Of a stretch of 64,000 bases of DNA, positions 8,094 through 17,071 are shown in pieces (position 1 is the first letter of the stretch; each line of letters begins with the position of its first letter). The DNA is from Fodinibacter sp963833495 (GTDB taxonomy: Bacteria > Actinomycetota > Actinomycetes > Actinomycetales > Dermatophilaceae): the NCBI GenBank assembly GCA_963833495.1, contig CAWHYJ010000012.1, positions 1-64,000 on the forward strand. The letters are read 5' to 3'. The notes under the pieces are model-generated. The model saw only the letters and a list, made by a program, of their open reading frames with translations. It ran no database searches and was not told where the DNA came from. A program made the position numbers and the translations under genes.

Positions 8094-9833
8094 ATGACAA
8101 CAACCCATCGGCGCCTGGTCGGCGCCGGTATGGCGGCGGCCGCCGTCGCCGCCCTCGTCACCGTCACGCCCGGCGTGGCCGGGGCGGCCCCCACCAAGGG
8201 CAACCCCAACCTGACGACGGTGCAGCTGCTGTCGTTCAACGACTACCACGGCCACCTCGAGGCGAGCGACCCGCCGCTGAGCACGACCCTCGACCCGAGC
8301 CAGACACCGGTGGGCGGCGCGGAGTACCTCGCCACCACCCTGAAGGGCCTGCGGGCCACCGGGCCGAGGGGCGCCTCGCTCACGGTGGCGGCGGGCGACC
8401 TCATCGGCGGCTCGCCCTTCCTGTCCGGCCTGTTCCACGACGAGCCGTCGGTGGAGTCGCTCAACGCGATGCGCCTGGACGTCAGCAGCGTGGGCAACCA
8501 CGAGTTCGACGAGGGCACCGCCGAGCTGCTGCGCATGCAGAAGGGCGGCTGCCACCCGGTCGACGGCTGCTACTTCCCCGACGCCAAGTACGGCGGCGCT
8601 GACTTCCCGTGGCTCGCGGCCAACGTCGTGAAGAAGGACGGCTCCGGGACACTGCTGCCCGGCACCTGGGTCAAGTCGGTCGGCGGCACCAAGGTCGGCT
8701 TCATCGGGATGACGCTCGAGGGCACCCCCAGCCTGGTCGACCCGGCCGGCGTGGCCGACGTCGAGTTCAAGGACGAGGTGCAGACGGCGAACGCCCAGGC
8801 GCAGGCGCTGAAGAAGCAGGGCGTGAAGTCGATCGTGGTGCTCCTGCACGAGGGTGGCGTCAATGCCGGCAACTACCAGCAGTGCGTCGGGGTCTCCGAC
8901 CCGATCCTCACCATCGCCAAGACCATGACGCCCGAGGTCGACGCGATCATCACCGGCCACACCCACCAGCCCTACGTGTGCCACATCCCCGACCCGGCCG
9001 GCAACCCGCGGCTCGTGACGAGCGCGGCGTCCTACGGCCAGGTGGTCACCGAGACCGACCTGGTCATCAACACCCGCAGCGGCGAGGTGATGCGCGACCG
9101 CTCCACCGCCACCAACCACCTCGTGAGCCGTGCGGTGGCCAAGGACGCGGCGCAGACCGCCATCATCGCCAAGTGGAACTCCCTGTCCGGTGCTCTGGGC
9201 AACCGGGTCGTCGGCAGCAACGACGAGGACATCCTCGGTGACAGCAACGGCAACCGCGGCATCGAGACCCCGATGGGTGACCTCGTCGCCGACTCGATCC
9301 TGTGGGGCACCAAGGCACCGGCCAACGGTGGTGCGCAGATCGCCTTCATGAACATCGGTGGGGTGCGGGCCAGCCTGCGCTACGCCCCGTCGGGCCTCGA
9401 GGGTCCCGGGCAGATCACCTACAAGGAGGCCTACGCGGTCGCACCGTTCGGCAACCTGCTCACCACCATGGACCTCACCGGACAGCAGATCGTCAACGTC
9501 CTCGAGCAGCAGTTCATCCCCGGTCGCTCAACGGGCCGCGACGCGCTGGCGCTCGGTGTCTCGAACGGGTTCTCCTACACCTGGGACGCCAGCCGTCCGG
9601 CGGGCAGCCGGGTCGTCCCAGGGTCGCTCACGCTCAACGGTGCGCCGATGAGCCTGACGTCGACGTACCGGGTGGCGACGATCAACTTCCTCGCCAACGG
9701 TGGTGACGACTTCAAGGCCTTCACCGCCGGCACCAACCTCCTCGGCGGGTCGGAGGACCTCGGCAACCTGGTGGCCTACTTCGAGGCCAACCCGCACCTG
9801 AAGTCCCCGGCCGACCGCGTCTCCGGTCTCTGA
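8094..9833 (+). CDS. Secreted bifunctional 5'-nucleotidase / UDP-sugar hydrolase family protein
   Basis: This 579-residue exported metallophosphoesterase hydrolyses extracellular nucleotides or nucleotide sugars (family role). It starts at the ATG at 8094, with a good AAGGAG six bases upstream. A Sec signal peptide comes first (HRRLVGAGMAAAAVAALVTV, cleavage near AGAAP). The N-terminal calcineurin-like domain shows LLSFNDYHGHLE, AGDLIGGSPF, SVGNHEFDEG and ITGHTHQPYVC, the dinuclear metal ligands. The C-terminal 5'-nucleotidase domain shows NIGGVRASLRYAP, the substrate-pocket region FGNLLTTMDLTGQQI and NFLANGGDDFKAF. There is no LPXTG anchor or C-terminal membrane helix, so it is probably released. 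Exact substrate is not readable from sequence. Confidence 0.9.
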   Translation: MTTTHRRLVGAGMAAAAVAALVTVTPGVAGAAPTKGNPNLTTVQLLSFNDYHGHLEASDPPLSTTLDPSQTPVGGAEYLATTLKGLRATGPRGASLTVAAGDLIGGSPFLSGLFHDEPSVESLNAMRLDVSSVGNHEFDEGTAELLRMQKGGCHPVDGCYFPDAKYGGADFPWLAANVVKKDGSGTLLPGTWVKSVGGTKVGFIGMTLEGTPSLVDPAGVADVEFKDEVQTANAQAQALKKQGVKSIVVLLHEGGVNAGNYQQCVGVSDPILTIAKTMTPEVDAIITGHTHQPYVCHIPDPAGNPRLVTSAASYGQVVTETDLVINTRSGEVMRDRSTATNHLVSRAVAKDAAQTAIIAKWNSLSGALGNRVVGSNDEDILGDSNGNRGIETPMGDLVADSILWGTKAPANGGAQIAFMNIGGVRASLRYAPSGLEGPGQITYKEAYAVAPFGNLLTTMDLTGQQIVNVLEQQFIPGRSTGRDALALGVSNGFSYTWDASRPAGSRVVPGSLTLNGAPMSLTSTYRVATINFLANGGDDFKAFTAGTNLLGGSEDLGNLVAYFEANPHLKSPADRVSGL

Positions 9834-9855
9834 CCGACCGCGGGCGCCAGCCGGC

Positions 9856-9890
9856 ACGAGGGCCGTACCCCACCGGGGTGCGGCCCTCGT
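9856..9890 (+). terminator. Strong hairpin terminator after the 5'-nucleotidase gene
   Basis: A 16-bp stem (9856-9871 with 9875-9890, one G-U pair) has a three-base loop. It starts 22 bases after the stop codon. Confidence 0.8.
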
Positions 9891-9935
9891 GGCGTCCCGT
9901 GCAGTCCGGCGCGCTGCCCGGCATACAGTGACGCC

Positions 9936-12053
9936 ATGCCGAGCCCCACCCCACCGACCGCACCACGCCGAGAGCACGTCCGCGAGCACCACGGCGACCG
10001 GGTCGAGGACCCGTTCGCCTGGATGCGCGACCTCGAGGACCCTGCCCTGCTGGCCCACCTCGAGGCGGAGAACGCCTACGCCGAGGCCCGCACCGAGCAC
10101 CTCGGGCCGCTGCGCACCGCGATCGTCGAGGAGATCCGCTCGCGGGTGAAGGAGACCGACCTGTCCGTGCCGGTCGCGAGCGGGCCGTGGTGGTACTACG
10201 CCCGTACCGTGGAGGGCCGCCAGTACGCCGCCCAGGTGCGCTCACCGCTCACCGACCCGTTGGTGCGGCCGGACCCCGAGGCCGAGAGCGTGCCCGGTGA
10301 GCAGGTCGTCGTCGACGGCAACGTCGAGGCCGGCGACAGCGAGTTCTTCTCGCTCGGGGCGCTCACCGTCAGTGCGGACCACCGGCTGGTCGCCTTCGCC
10401 GTCGACACCGCGGGTGACGAGCGCTTCGACCTCACCATCCGCGACATCGCCACCGGCGAGGTGCTCGACACCTCGGTGACCGGCATCGGGTACGGCGTCG
10501 AGCTGAGCCGCGACGGGCAGTTCGCGTTCTACACCCGGCTCGACGACGCCTGGCGGCCGTTCCAGCTGTGGCGGCACGAGGTGGGTGGCGACCCGGCCGA
10601 CGACGTGCTGGTGCACCAGGAGGACGACGAGCGGTTCTGGATGGGCGTGGCCTCCAGCCGCGACGAGCGCTGGCTGCTGCTGGGGCTGGGGTCCAAGACG
10701 ACCTCCGAGGTGCACGTGCTCGACGCCGACGACCCGGATGCCGGGTGGCGGGTGCTGGCGCCGCGCCGCGAGGGGGTCGAGTACGACGTCGAGCCCGCCG
10801 CCGACCGCTTCCTGATCGTGCACAACACCGACACGCCGGATGCCGACCTCGCGTGGGCGCCGTTGGACGCGAGCAGCGCGGAGCAGTGGGTGCCCTGGCT
10901 GGGCTCGGGCGAGGGCGAGCGGTTCGTGGCCGTCGACGCCTTCGACGACGCCACGGTGCTGAGCCTGCGCACCGGCGGCCTCACGGCGCTTCGGGTGCTG
11001 CCCCGCGAACCGGGCTCGCCCTCGGGCCACGGCGAGCCGTGGGACGTCGCGGTCGACCAGCCGGTGCACTCGATCGGCCTGGGCGACAACCCCGAGCCGG
11101 CCCAGCGCGCCATCCAGGTCGTCGTCGAGTCGTGGGCCACCCCACGCACCGTGCTCGACGTCGACCTGGCCAGCCGCGAGCGCACCATGCTGAAGCGCCA
11201 GCCGGTGCTCGGCGACTTCGACGCCGCGAACTACGCCGAGCACCGCGAGTGGGCCACGGCAACGGACGGCACCCTGGTGCCGGTCTCGGTGGTGCGGCGC
11301 GTCGAGGTCGAGGCCGACGGCACCAACCCCGGGGTGGTCACCGCGTACGGCTCCTACGAGATCTCCTCGGACCCCTACTTCTCCGTGGCGCGGCTCAGCC
11401 TGCTCGACCGCGGGCTCGTGTACGCCGTGGCGCACGTGCGCGGTGGCGGCGAGATGGGGCGGCGCTGGTACGACGACGGCAAGCTGCTCGCGAAGCCCAA
11501 CACCTTCACCGACACCCTCGCTGCCGTCGACCACCTGCTGGCGTCGGGGTGGGTTTCACCCGAGCGGATCGGGCTCGAAGGTGGTTCTGCCGGAGGGCTG
11601 TTGGTGGGTGCGGTGCTGAACCTCGCACCCGAGCGGTTCCGGGTGGCACACGCCGCCGTGCCGTTCGTCGACGCCCTGACGACGATGCTGCAGCCCGACC
11701 TGCCGCTCACCGTGGGGGAGTGGGAGGAGTGGGGCAACCCGCTCGCCGACCCCGAGGTGTATGCCGCGATGCGCGCCTACGCGCCCTACGAGAACGTGCG
11801 GGCGGTCGACTACCCGGCGGTGCTCGCGACCTCGAGCCTGCACGACACCCGGGTCTACGTCACCGAACCGGCCAAGTGGGTGGCGCGGCTCCGCGAGACC
11901 GTCACCAGCGACCCGCTCGACCGCCCGGTGCTCCTGCGCACCGAGCTGGCAGCGGGCCACGGCGGACGCAGCGGGCGGTATGCCGCGTGGGAGCAGATCG
12001 CGTGGGAGTGGGCGTTCGTGCTCGACCAGCTGGGAGCCACCGACCGCATCTGA
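9936..12053 (+). CDS. ptrB: S9-family prolyl oligopeptidase / oligopeptidase B
   Basis: This is a cytosolic serine oligopeptidase of 705 residues, the usual length for protease II, which cuts short peptides after basic residues. The N-terminal half is a seven-bladed propeller (starting DPFAWMRDLEDPALLAHLEAEN). The C-terminal alpha/beta-hydrolase domain carries the catalytic triad: Ser551 in GLEGGSAGGLLVGA, Asp637 in SLHDTRVYV and His675 in AAGHGGRSGRY. No signal peptide is seen. TACAGT at 9924-9929 sits six bases before the ATG, a leaderless arrangement, and there is no Shine-Dalgarno. It converges on the universal stress protein gene across a shared hairpin. Confidence 0.92.
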   Translation: MPSPTPPTAPRREHVREHHGDRVEDPFAWMRDLEDPALLAHLEAENAYAEARTEHLGPLRTAIVEEIRSRVKETDLSVPVASGPWWYYARTVEGRQYAAQVRSPLTDPLVRPDPEAESVPGEQVVVDGNVEAGDSEFFSLGALTVSADHRLVAFAVDTAGDERFDLTIRDIATGEVLDTSVTGIGYGVELSRDGQFAFYTRLDDAWRPFQLWRHEVGGDPADDVLVHQEDDERFWMGVASSRDERWLLLGLGSKTTSEVHVLDADDPDAGWRVLAPRREGVEYDVEPAADRFLIVHNTDTPDADLAWAPLDASSAEQWVPWLGSGEGERFVAVDAFDDATVLSLRTGGLTALRVLPREPGSPSGHGEPWDVAVDQPVHSIGLGDNPEPAQRAIQVVVESWATPRTVLDVDLASRERTMLKRQPVLGDFDAANYAEHREWATATDGTLVPVSVVRRVEVEADGTNPGVVTAYGSYEISSDPYFSVARLSLLDRGLVYAVAHVRGGGEMGRRWYDDGKLLAKPNTFTDTLAAVDHLLASGWVSPERIGLEGGSAGGLLVGAVLNLAPERFRVAHAAVPFVDALTTMLQPDLPLTVGEWEEWGNPLADPEVYAAMRAYAPYENVRAVDYPAVLATSSLHDTRVYVTEPAKWVARLRETVTSDPLDRPVLLRTELAAGHGGRSGRYAAWEQIAWEWAFVLDQLGATDRI

Positions 12054-12065
12054 CCCGGGCTGTCT

Positions 12066-12094
12066 CAACTTCCCCGCACCGGGCGGGAAAGTTG
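12066..12094. terminator. Bidirectional hairpin between convergent ptrB and uspA (repeat family B)
   Basis: Arms 12066-12077 (CAACTTCCCCGC) and 12083-12094 pair with one mismatch around a five-base loop. The element closely resembles the left half of the palindrome at 54229-54319, so it is a dispersed repeat as well as a likely terminator for both genes. Confidence 0.6.
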
Positions 12095-12097
12095 GGG

Positions 12098-12961
12098 TCA
12101 GCGGGTCATCAGCAGGGGGCAGTGCACCCGGCTGATCAGGCGCAGCGCGGTCGAGCCGACGTGCAGGCCCGCGAAGCCCCCGGCGCCGCGGCTGCCCACG
12201 ACGAGCATGGACGCACCCTCGGAGCGGTCGACCAGCGCCTGGACGGGCTCGGAACGCACCACCTCGTAGTCGACCTTCACGTCGGGGTGGTCGGCACGAC
12301 GGGTGGCGATGGCCGACTCGACGATCTGCTCGAGGTTGGCCTCGTAGGTGCTCCAGCTGGAGGTGGTCGACAGGGTCGGGTCGCTCGCGCTGTGCGCCTC
12401 CCAGGCGTGCAGCACGTCGACCGTGCCACCGGTGCGGGCGGCCTCGTCGAAGGCGACGGCGAGGGCGCGCAGCGACGGCTTGGACCCGTCGACACCGACG
12501 ACCACCCGGCCGCTGGCGGGCGAGCCACCGGCGGTCTCGTGGCCCACCACGAGCACGGGGCACCGGGCGTGCGTGATGACCTGCATGGCCACCGCGCCCA
12601 CGCTGGTGCGGCTGAACACGCCGTGCCCCATGGCCCCGACCACCACGAGGGCGGCGGAGCGCGAGGCGTCGACGAGGGCCTGGCTCGCGTAGCCGTCGCG
12701 GATGCCGGTGGTCACGGTGAGGTCGGGGTCGACCGAGTGCGCGCGGGCCACCCCGTCGGCGACGAGGCGTTTGGCGTGGCTCGACACCATCGCCGAACCG
12801 TCGCTGAGCTCACCGAAGCCGAGCATCGGCAGGTCGGGGGCGAAGGCGTGCAGCACGTGGAGGCTGAACCCGCGGGCGCTGGCGACCTGGGCGGCCCTCG
12901 TGACTGCGGCCATGGACAGTGGAGACCCGTCGACCCCGACGACGACTCGTGACTGGGTCAT
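12098..12961 (-). CDS. Tandem universal stress protein (UspA family)
   Basis: This 287-residue cytosolic protein has two Usp domains. Domain 1 starts SRVVVGVDGSPLSMAAVTRA and domain 2 starts RVVVGVDGSKPSLRAL. Domain 2 has the full ATP-binding signature G-2x-G-9x-G-S-T (VGSRGAGGFAGLHVGST). Domain 1 has G-2x-G-9x-G-A, with Ala in place of Ser/Thr, so nucleotide binding may be limited to domain 2. The chosen ATG at 12961 has GGAGG eight bases upstream; a longer frame reaching 13093 lacks homology. In actinobacteria such tandem proteins belong to hypoxia and stress responses; nothing here shows its exact regulator. Confidence 0.9.
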   Translation of the reverse strand: MTQSRVVVGVDGSPLSMAAVTRAAQVASARGFSLHVLHAFAPDLPMLGFGELSDGSAMVSSHAKRLVADGVARAHSVDPDLTVTTGIRDGYASQALVDASRSAALVVVGAMGHGVFSRTSVGAVAMQVITHARCPVLVVGHETAGGSPASGRVVVGVDGSKPSLRALAVAFDEAARTGGTVDVLHAWEAHSASDPTLSTTSSWSTYEANLEQIVESAIATRRADHPDVKVDYEVVRSEPVQALVDRSEGASMLVVGSRGAGGFAGLHVGSTALRLISRVHCPLLMTR

Positions 12962-13129
12962 CTCAGCATCCTCCGATTCACGAGAGTGTCGCGGCGGCGG
13001 GCTCGCCAGGGCGTCAGCTCTGACGTCGGCCGTCGTCGTGGGGATCGGTGGTCCCCACACCCCGACCGTGGCACTTTCGGGGTCGCCGCGCAAGGGTCGC
13101 CGTCACACGGCGCGCCGCCGTCGAGCTCG

Positions 13130-13202
13130 CGACTGATTGCGAATCACCCACCGTGGACGGCCCGGAATCAGGGCTACTGGGTGGGCATTCCGCAAGGAGT
13201 CG
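13130..13202. repeat. Intergenic palindrome, family A copy 1
   Basis: Arms 13130-13152 and 13180-13202 (23 bases) are imperfect inverted repeats (about 17 matches) of the element found perfectly at 36990-37087. The core words are TTGCG-AATC-CCCACC and GGTGGG-CCGCAA-GAGTCG. It sits just beyond the 3' end of the cyanophycinase-like gene and may terminate it. The remainder of 12962-13129 is the upstream region of uspA, where I see only its Shine-Dalgarno. Confidence 0.65.
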
Positions 13203-13211
13203 TGGACGGGG

Positions 13212-15075
13212 TCAGCGGCGTAGCGGCTCGCGGTCTCCGAACACGTCGAGAACGACCCCGCTCGCGCCCATAGCACCGTTGCTCCCGGTCCAGAAGGCCC
13301 CCTGGCGCCCGTCGGCCACCACGACCGAGCGGCCCCTGACCGCTGCACCGGACGGGCGCAGCACGACGGCGGAGCCGGCGGTGATCCCGACGGCGAGCTC
13401 ACCAGGCGCGGCGGTGACGCCGGCGTAGAGCCGACCCCAGCGGTAGTCGTCGGCGAGGTGCGGCACGAGGGTCGCCGGCACGAGGCCGAGGCCAGGCTAG
13501 CCACTGGGCGTCATCGGCCCGGAAGGCGGCGACGCCCTCCGCCTCGATCGCGTCGAGGTCGGTCTCCGGCGCGTTGGCCTTGGCCGACCAGCGGGAGCCG
13601 AGCACGGCGGTCATCGCACCGTCGGCCAGGACGACGGGCGTCGTGCGCACGGCGGTCGTGACGGCATCCCGGAAGGCGGGGTCGGCCATCGTCGAGGCCA
13701 ACGCGGCCGGGTCCTCGGCGACGAGCACGACCGCGGTCGCTCCCGCGAGGGACTTGGTCGACCAGCCCTTGCTGCCGGCGACGACGGTGGTGACGCTCCC
13801 GGCCCAGCCGGCCTTCTTGACGGCCTGGCCGTAGGCGTTGACCAGGCTGCTGGAGCCGGCGCCGCCGCCGAGCACCACGAGCCGGGCCTGTTTCGCTGGG
13901 CTCACCGCGCGGGCGGCGGTGACCACATCGTCGATGACGCCGGTGTCGAGCACGCCGCCGCCGAGGAACACCGTGCCGTCGACGCGCGAGGGGGATGCCG
14001 GGGGCGCCCACGCCTCGCCGGTCGGTGCCGGGACCACGCTGCCGCCGCGCGCGAAGGTGCGGGTCGACAGGTCGTAGGTGGTGTCGTCGGTCATCAGGTG
14101 GGTCAGCACCCGCCGGGCGGAGAGGGTGGCCGGGTTGCCGACCCAGGAGTGGGTGGTGCCGAGCGTCTCGAGGTCGACCAGTGCGGCCGAGCTCTCCCCG
14201 AACAGGTCGGAGAGCACGGTGTCGCCGGTGTCCCGGATGCCGGTGGCGTAGTCGACGCCGACGCCGACCGGGCTCGCCCCGCCGAAGCGCTCGTCGGCCG
14301 TCGCGAGCGTGGAGAGGGTACGGCCGAAGCGACCCCGCTGGTAGAAGTGCTGGTCGAAGATCGCTCGGGTCGAGCCGACGTCGAGGCCGCGCTCGAGGTC
14401 GGCGTCGTCTCCCCACCACACCAGCGTGGAGCCCTGGCGCAGGCCGTCGGGGGCATCGAGCGAGCCGGTGTAGCCGTTGATCATGGTGCGCGACTGCACG
14501 GCCGCCCCGGCGCTGGTGCCACCCAGGGCGACCCCCCGGCGAACGGCCGCGGTGATGGCGGCCTCCGCGGGGGACGCGGCGAGCACCTGCATCGCGAGGC
14601 CCTGGTCACCGCCCAGCACGTAGATGGCGTCGGTGGACGGTGCCGCGAGCGCGGCGGCGTTGGCGGGGTCCATCGCGTCGGCCCGGTTCAGCAGCACGGC
14701 CAGGGTGGCGGTGCACCCGGTGAAGGGCGCGGGTACTGCGGCGTCGCACGCCGCGTCCAGCTGGTCGGTGCGCTGCTGCGCCAGGGTCAGGTTGGCGGCG
14801 CGCTCCTTGGCGGAGTCGCCGTAGGCCGACGGGACCACGACGAGGTCCACGGTCGAGCCGCTCGCGCCCTCGGCGGCCGCTCGGGAGAAGCCGGCCAGGG
14901 TGGAGGTCTCGTAGCCGCCGCCGATCGGCGTGAGCACGGTCGGCTCGTCGCCGGCCGCGCTGCCGGCGGTCAGGGCGGCCGTCGTGGCGACGACCGAGAC
15001 GGTGAGCAGGACGGCGGCGGTGCGGACGCTGCGGCGGGAGGTGAGCCGGCGGCGGTCACGGGGGTCCGAGGTCAT
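13212..15075 (-). CDS. Secreted cyanophycinase-like peptidase S51 protein with a second degenerate S51 domain (one frameshift)
   Basis: The ATG at 15075 opens a twin-Arg-flanked signal peptide (RRSVRTAAVLLTVSVVATTA, cleavage near AGSAAGDEP). The first domain (about 45-340) is cyanophycinase-like: DAIYVLGGDQG, nucleophile Ser188 in ALGGTSAGAAV and DQHFYQRGRFGR with His253. A second domain (about 375-600) repeats the fold (DGTVFLGGGVLDTG, RLVVLGGGAGSSS), but has VVLADGAMTAVLG where the nucleophile should be, so it is probably inactive. A frameshift near 13495 moves the last roughly 90 residues (PATLVPHLADDYRWGRLYAG to EPLRR) into another frame; the natural stop is at 13212. Cyanophycinases release beta-Asp-Arg dipeptides; the true substrate here is unknown. 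No cyanophycin synthetase is in the window. Confidence 0.8.
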
Positions 15076-15184
15076 GCAGGGGAACCTAGCCCGATGCCGG
15101 GCGGCTCGCGCGCTGAGCCGCCCGCCCACCTCAGCGTGAGCCCGTGCGGAAGAGCAACGGGCACAGGGCGTCTCGACCGGATGG

Positions 15185-15208
15185 GGTGGAGGATCCGCAA
15201 GGAGTGGG
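15185..15208. repeat. Single arm of family A repeat
   Basis: This copy carries one right-type arm (GGTGGAGGATCCGCAAGGAG) between the divergent cyanophycinase-like gene and mtnA. No matching left arm was found within the 214-base gap, so it cannot form the hairpin and may be a decayed copy. Confidence 0.5.
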
Positions 15209-15289
15209 GGAGCACGCGTGGGGGCTCTGGGTCGGCGAGCAGGGGTGGAGGGGTGAGCGGAGCGCGCGGCGAGACATAGGCTGCCGACC

Positions 15290-16330
15290 ATGACGCTGAT
15301 CGCCATCGCGTGGGACGACACCGGGGGCCGCGACGGCCGTGGAGCGGTGCGTCTCCTCGACCAGACCCTGCTGCCGGGCACCACCGAGCACCGCGAGATC
15401 GACACCACCGAAGAGCTCGTCGTGGCCATCGCCGAGCTGGCCGTTCGCGGTGCCCCCGCCCTCGGAGTGGCGGGTGCACTGGGGGTCGTGCTCGCGATGG
15501 ACGAGGGTGCCCGCGAGGGCTGGGCCGACGCCCACGTGCAGTCGGCGGTCGACCGGGTGCGCCACGCCCGCCCGACCGCGGTCAACCTCGCGTGGGGGGT
15601 CGACCAGGTGCGGCCGCTGATGGGCCAGGGGCGCCATGCCGTGCTGGCCGCCGCGCGCCGGGTCGCTGTCGAGGACGAGGCCGCCAACCGCGAGCTGTCA
15701 CGGCTCGGCGCCGACTGGCTGCTGGCTCGCATCGACCGCCCGCGGCTGCGGGTGCTCACCCACTGCAACACGGGTTCCCTCGCGACGTCAGCGTGGGGTA
15801 CCGCCCTCGGGGTGGTCCGCGAGCTGCACGCCCGCGACCGGCTCGAGCTGGTGTACGCCGACGAGACCCGCCCGCTGCTGCAGGGCGCGCGGCTCACGGC
15901 CTTCGAGCTGGCTGCGGACGGCATCCCCCACCTGGTGCAGGTCGACGGCGCCGCCGCGTCGACGATCCTGCGGGGTCTGGTCGACCTCGCCGTCGTGGGA
16001 GCCGACCGGATCGCTGCCAACGGTGATGCCGCGAACAAGATCGGCACCCTGGGGGTGGCGCTCGCCTGCCGCGACGCCGGCATCCCGTTCATGGTGGCGG
16101 CGCCGTGGTCGACCGTGGACCTGTCGATGGCTGACGGCTCGCACATCGAGATCGAGGAGCGGGCCGGCGAAGAGGTCACCGTGCTGGGTGGCGTGCGGCT
16201 GGCGCCCGAGGCGTCCCGGGGGTTCAACCCGGCCTTCGACGTGACGCCGGCTCGGCTCGTGGATGCCGTGGCGACCCAGCGCGGCGTGGCCGAGCCCCGC
16301 ACCGGGACCGACCTGCGGGCGTTCGGCTGA
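15290..16330 (+). CDS. mtnA: S-methyl-5-thioribose-1-phosphate isomerase
   Basis: This 346-residue enzyme isomerises 5-methylthioribose 1-phosphate to methylthioribulose 1-phosphate in methionine salvage. It shows AVRGAPALGVAGALG, the catalytic Cys159 in THCNTGSLAT, the catalytic Asp239 in VVGADRIAANGDAANKIGT, and APWSTVDLSMADG; length is typical. TAGGCT (15277-15282) lies seven bases before the ATG, so it is probably leaderless. No other classical salvage gene (mtnC, mtnD, mtnK) is present, but a class II aldolase that could act on the product lies 1.5 kb away on the opposite strand. Confidence 0.95.
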   Translation: MTLIAIAWDDTGGRDGRGAVRLLDQTLLPGTTEHREIDTTEELVVAIAELAVRGAPALGVAGALGVVLAMDEGAREGWADAHVQSAVDRVRHARPTAVNLAWGVDQVRPLMGQGRHAVLAAARRVAVEDEAANRELSRLGADWLLARIDRPRLRVLTHCNTGSLATSAWGTALGVVRELHARDRLELVYADETRPLLQGARLTAFELAADGIPHLVQVDGAAASTILRGLVDLAVVGADRIAANGDAANKIGTLGVALACRDAGIPFMVAAPWSTVDLSMADGSHIEIEERAGEEVTVLGGVRLAPEASRGFNPAFDVTPARLVDAVATQRGVAEPRTGTDLRAFG

Positions 16331-16346
16331 GTTCTGTTGTAAGTGG

Positions 16347-16378
16347 ATATCTTCATTCACGACAGATGAAGGTATGAT
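16347..16378 (+). promoter_or_regulatory. Operator-like inverted repeat overlapping a leaderless promoter of the SatD-type gene
   Basis: ATATCTTCAT (16347-16356) and ATGAAGGTAT (16366-16375) form a 10-bp inverted repeat with one mismatch and a nine-base spacer. The right arm overlaps TATGAT (16373-16378), a TANNNT -10 box ending six bases before the start codon at 16385. A further CTTCA/ATGAA pair straddles the start codon. The stretch is strikingly AT-rich for this genome. Its position suits an autorepressor site for the HTH-containing SatD-type protein; that binding is inference. Confidence 0.6.
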
Positions 16379-16384
16379 CTTCAG

Positions 16385-17071
16385 ATGAACGGAATGAAGG
16401 ATCAGGCTTCACGGTGCGTCGTCATCGGCGACCTCGTGGGCTCGCGCGGCGCGCCCAACCGGCGGGCCCTGCACCGGGCGGTGGACAAGGCGCTGGTGAG
16501 CGTCAACGCCGCCGTCCCGGCGGTCACCGAGCTGCGGATCACGGTGGGCGACGAGTTCCAGGGCGCCTACGACACCCTCGGCGCGGCGATCGAGGCCGCC
16601 CTGCGGGTGCGTCTGGAGCTGTTGCCCTCCGCGGACGTGCGCGTCGGTATCGGCCGGGGGCCGGTGCAGCTGCTCGACGCCGAGCGCGGCATCGAGGACG
16701 GCCCCGGATGGTGGGCCGCCCGGGCCGCCATCGAGGAGGTGGAGCAGGCCGCAGCTCGGGCCGCCACCCGGCACCTGCGCACCGCCTACCGGCCGGCTCC
16801 GGAGCTCTCGGGCGCCTCGGCGGCGGACGGACCGGGGCACGGCGCCGACGCCGATGCCGTCAACGCGGCACTGCTCTGTCGGGACCATCTGGTTGGCTCA
16901 CTGTCACAGCGATCGGTCCGACTGTTGAGGGGGCTCATGGATCCGCACACCACCCAGAGCGAGCTGGCCGGGCTCGAGGGCATCAGCGCGTCGGCGGTGT
17001 CGCAGCGGGTGCGCGCCGACGGCATCGGCGCGGTCCTCGCCGCCGAGGACCTCCTGCGGGGCCTGGCGTGA
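16385..17071 (+). CDS. SatD-family protein with C-terminal helix-turn-helix
   Basis: This is a 228-residue cytosolic protein of the SatD family. The N-terminal part (CVVIGDLVGSRGAPNRRALH, ITVGDEFQGAYDTLGAA, VRVGIGRGPVQLLD, GPGWWAARAAIEEVE) resembles a degenerate nucleotide-cyclase-like fold. The C-terminus (SQRSVRLLRGLM, TTQSELAGLEGISASAVSQR) is a sigma-factor/LuxR-like HTH. It probably senses a ligand and binds DNA; no function has been proven for the family. The start ATG at 16385 suits a leaderless transcript; 16394 is an alternative start. It overlaps the next gene by four bases (GTGA), so the two form an operon. SatD-like genes are usually paired with a small membrane protein, as here. 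Confidence 0.8.
   Translation: MNGMKDQASRCVVIGDLVGSRGAPNRRALHRAVDKALVSVNAAVPAVTELRITVGDEFQGAYDTLGAAIEAALRVRLELLPSADVRVGIGRGPVQLLDAERGIEDGPGWWAARAAIEEVEQAAARAATRHLRTAYRPAPELSGASAADGPGHGADADAVNAALLCRDHLVGSLSQRSVRLLRGLMDPHTTQSELAGLEGISASAVSQRVRADGIGAVLAAEDLLRGLA

Noticed and set aside
10568..12952. A 794-residue plus-strand frame overlapping ptrB and uspA
   Set aside because: It is an Arg/Gly/Ala-rich shadow frame; ptrB in another frame and uspA on the minus strand account for the region.
13399..16356. A 985-residue minus-strand frame spanning the cyanophycinase-like gene and the reverse of mtnA
   Set aside because: Only the part from 15075 downward has a signal peptide and S51 motifs; the upstream part is the shadow of mtnA.
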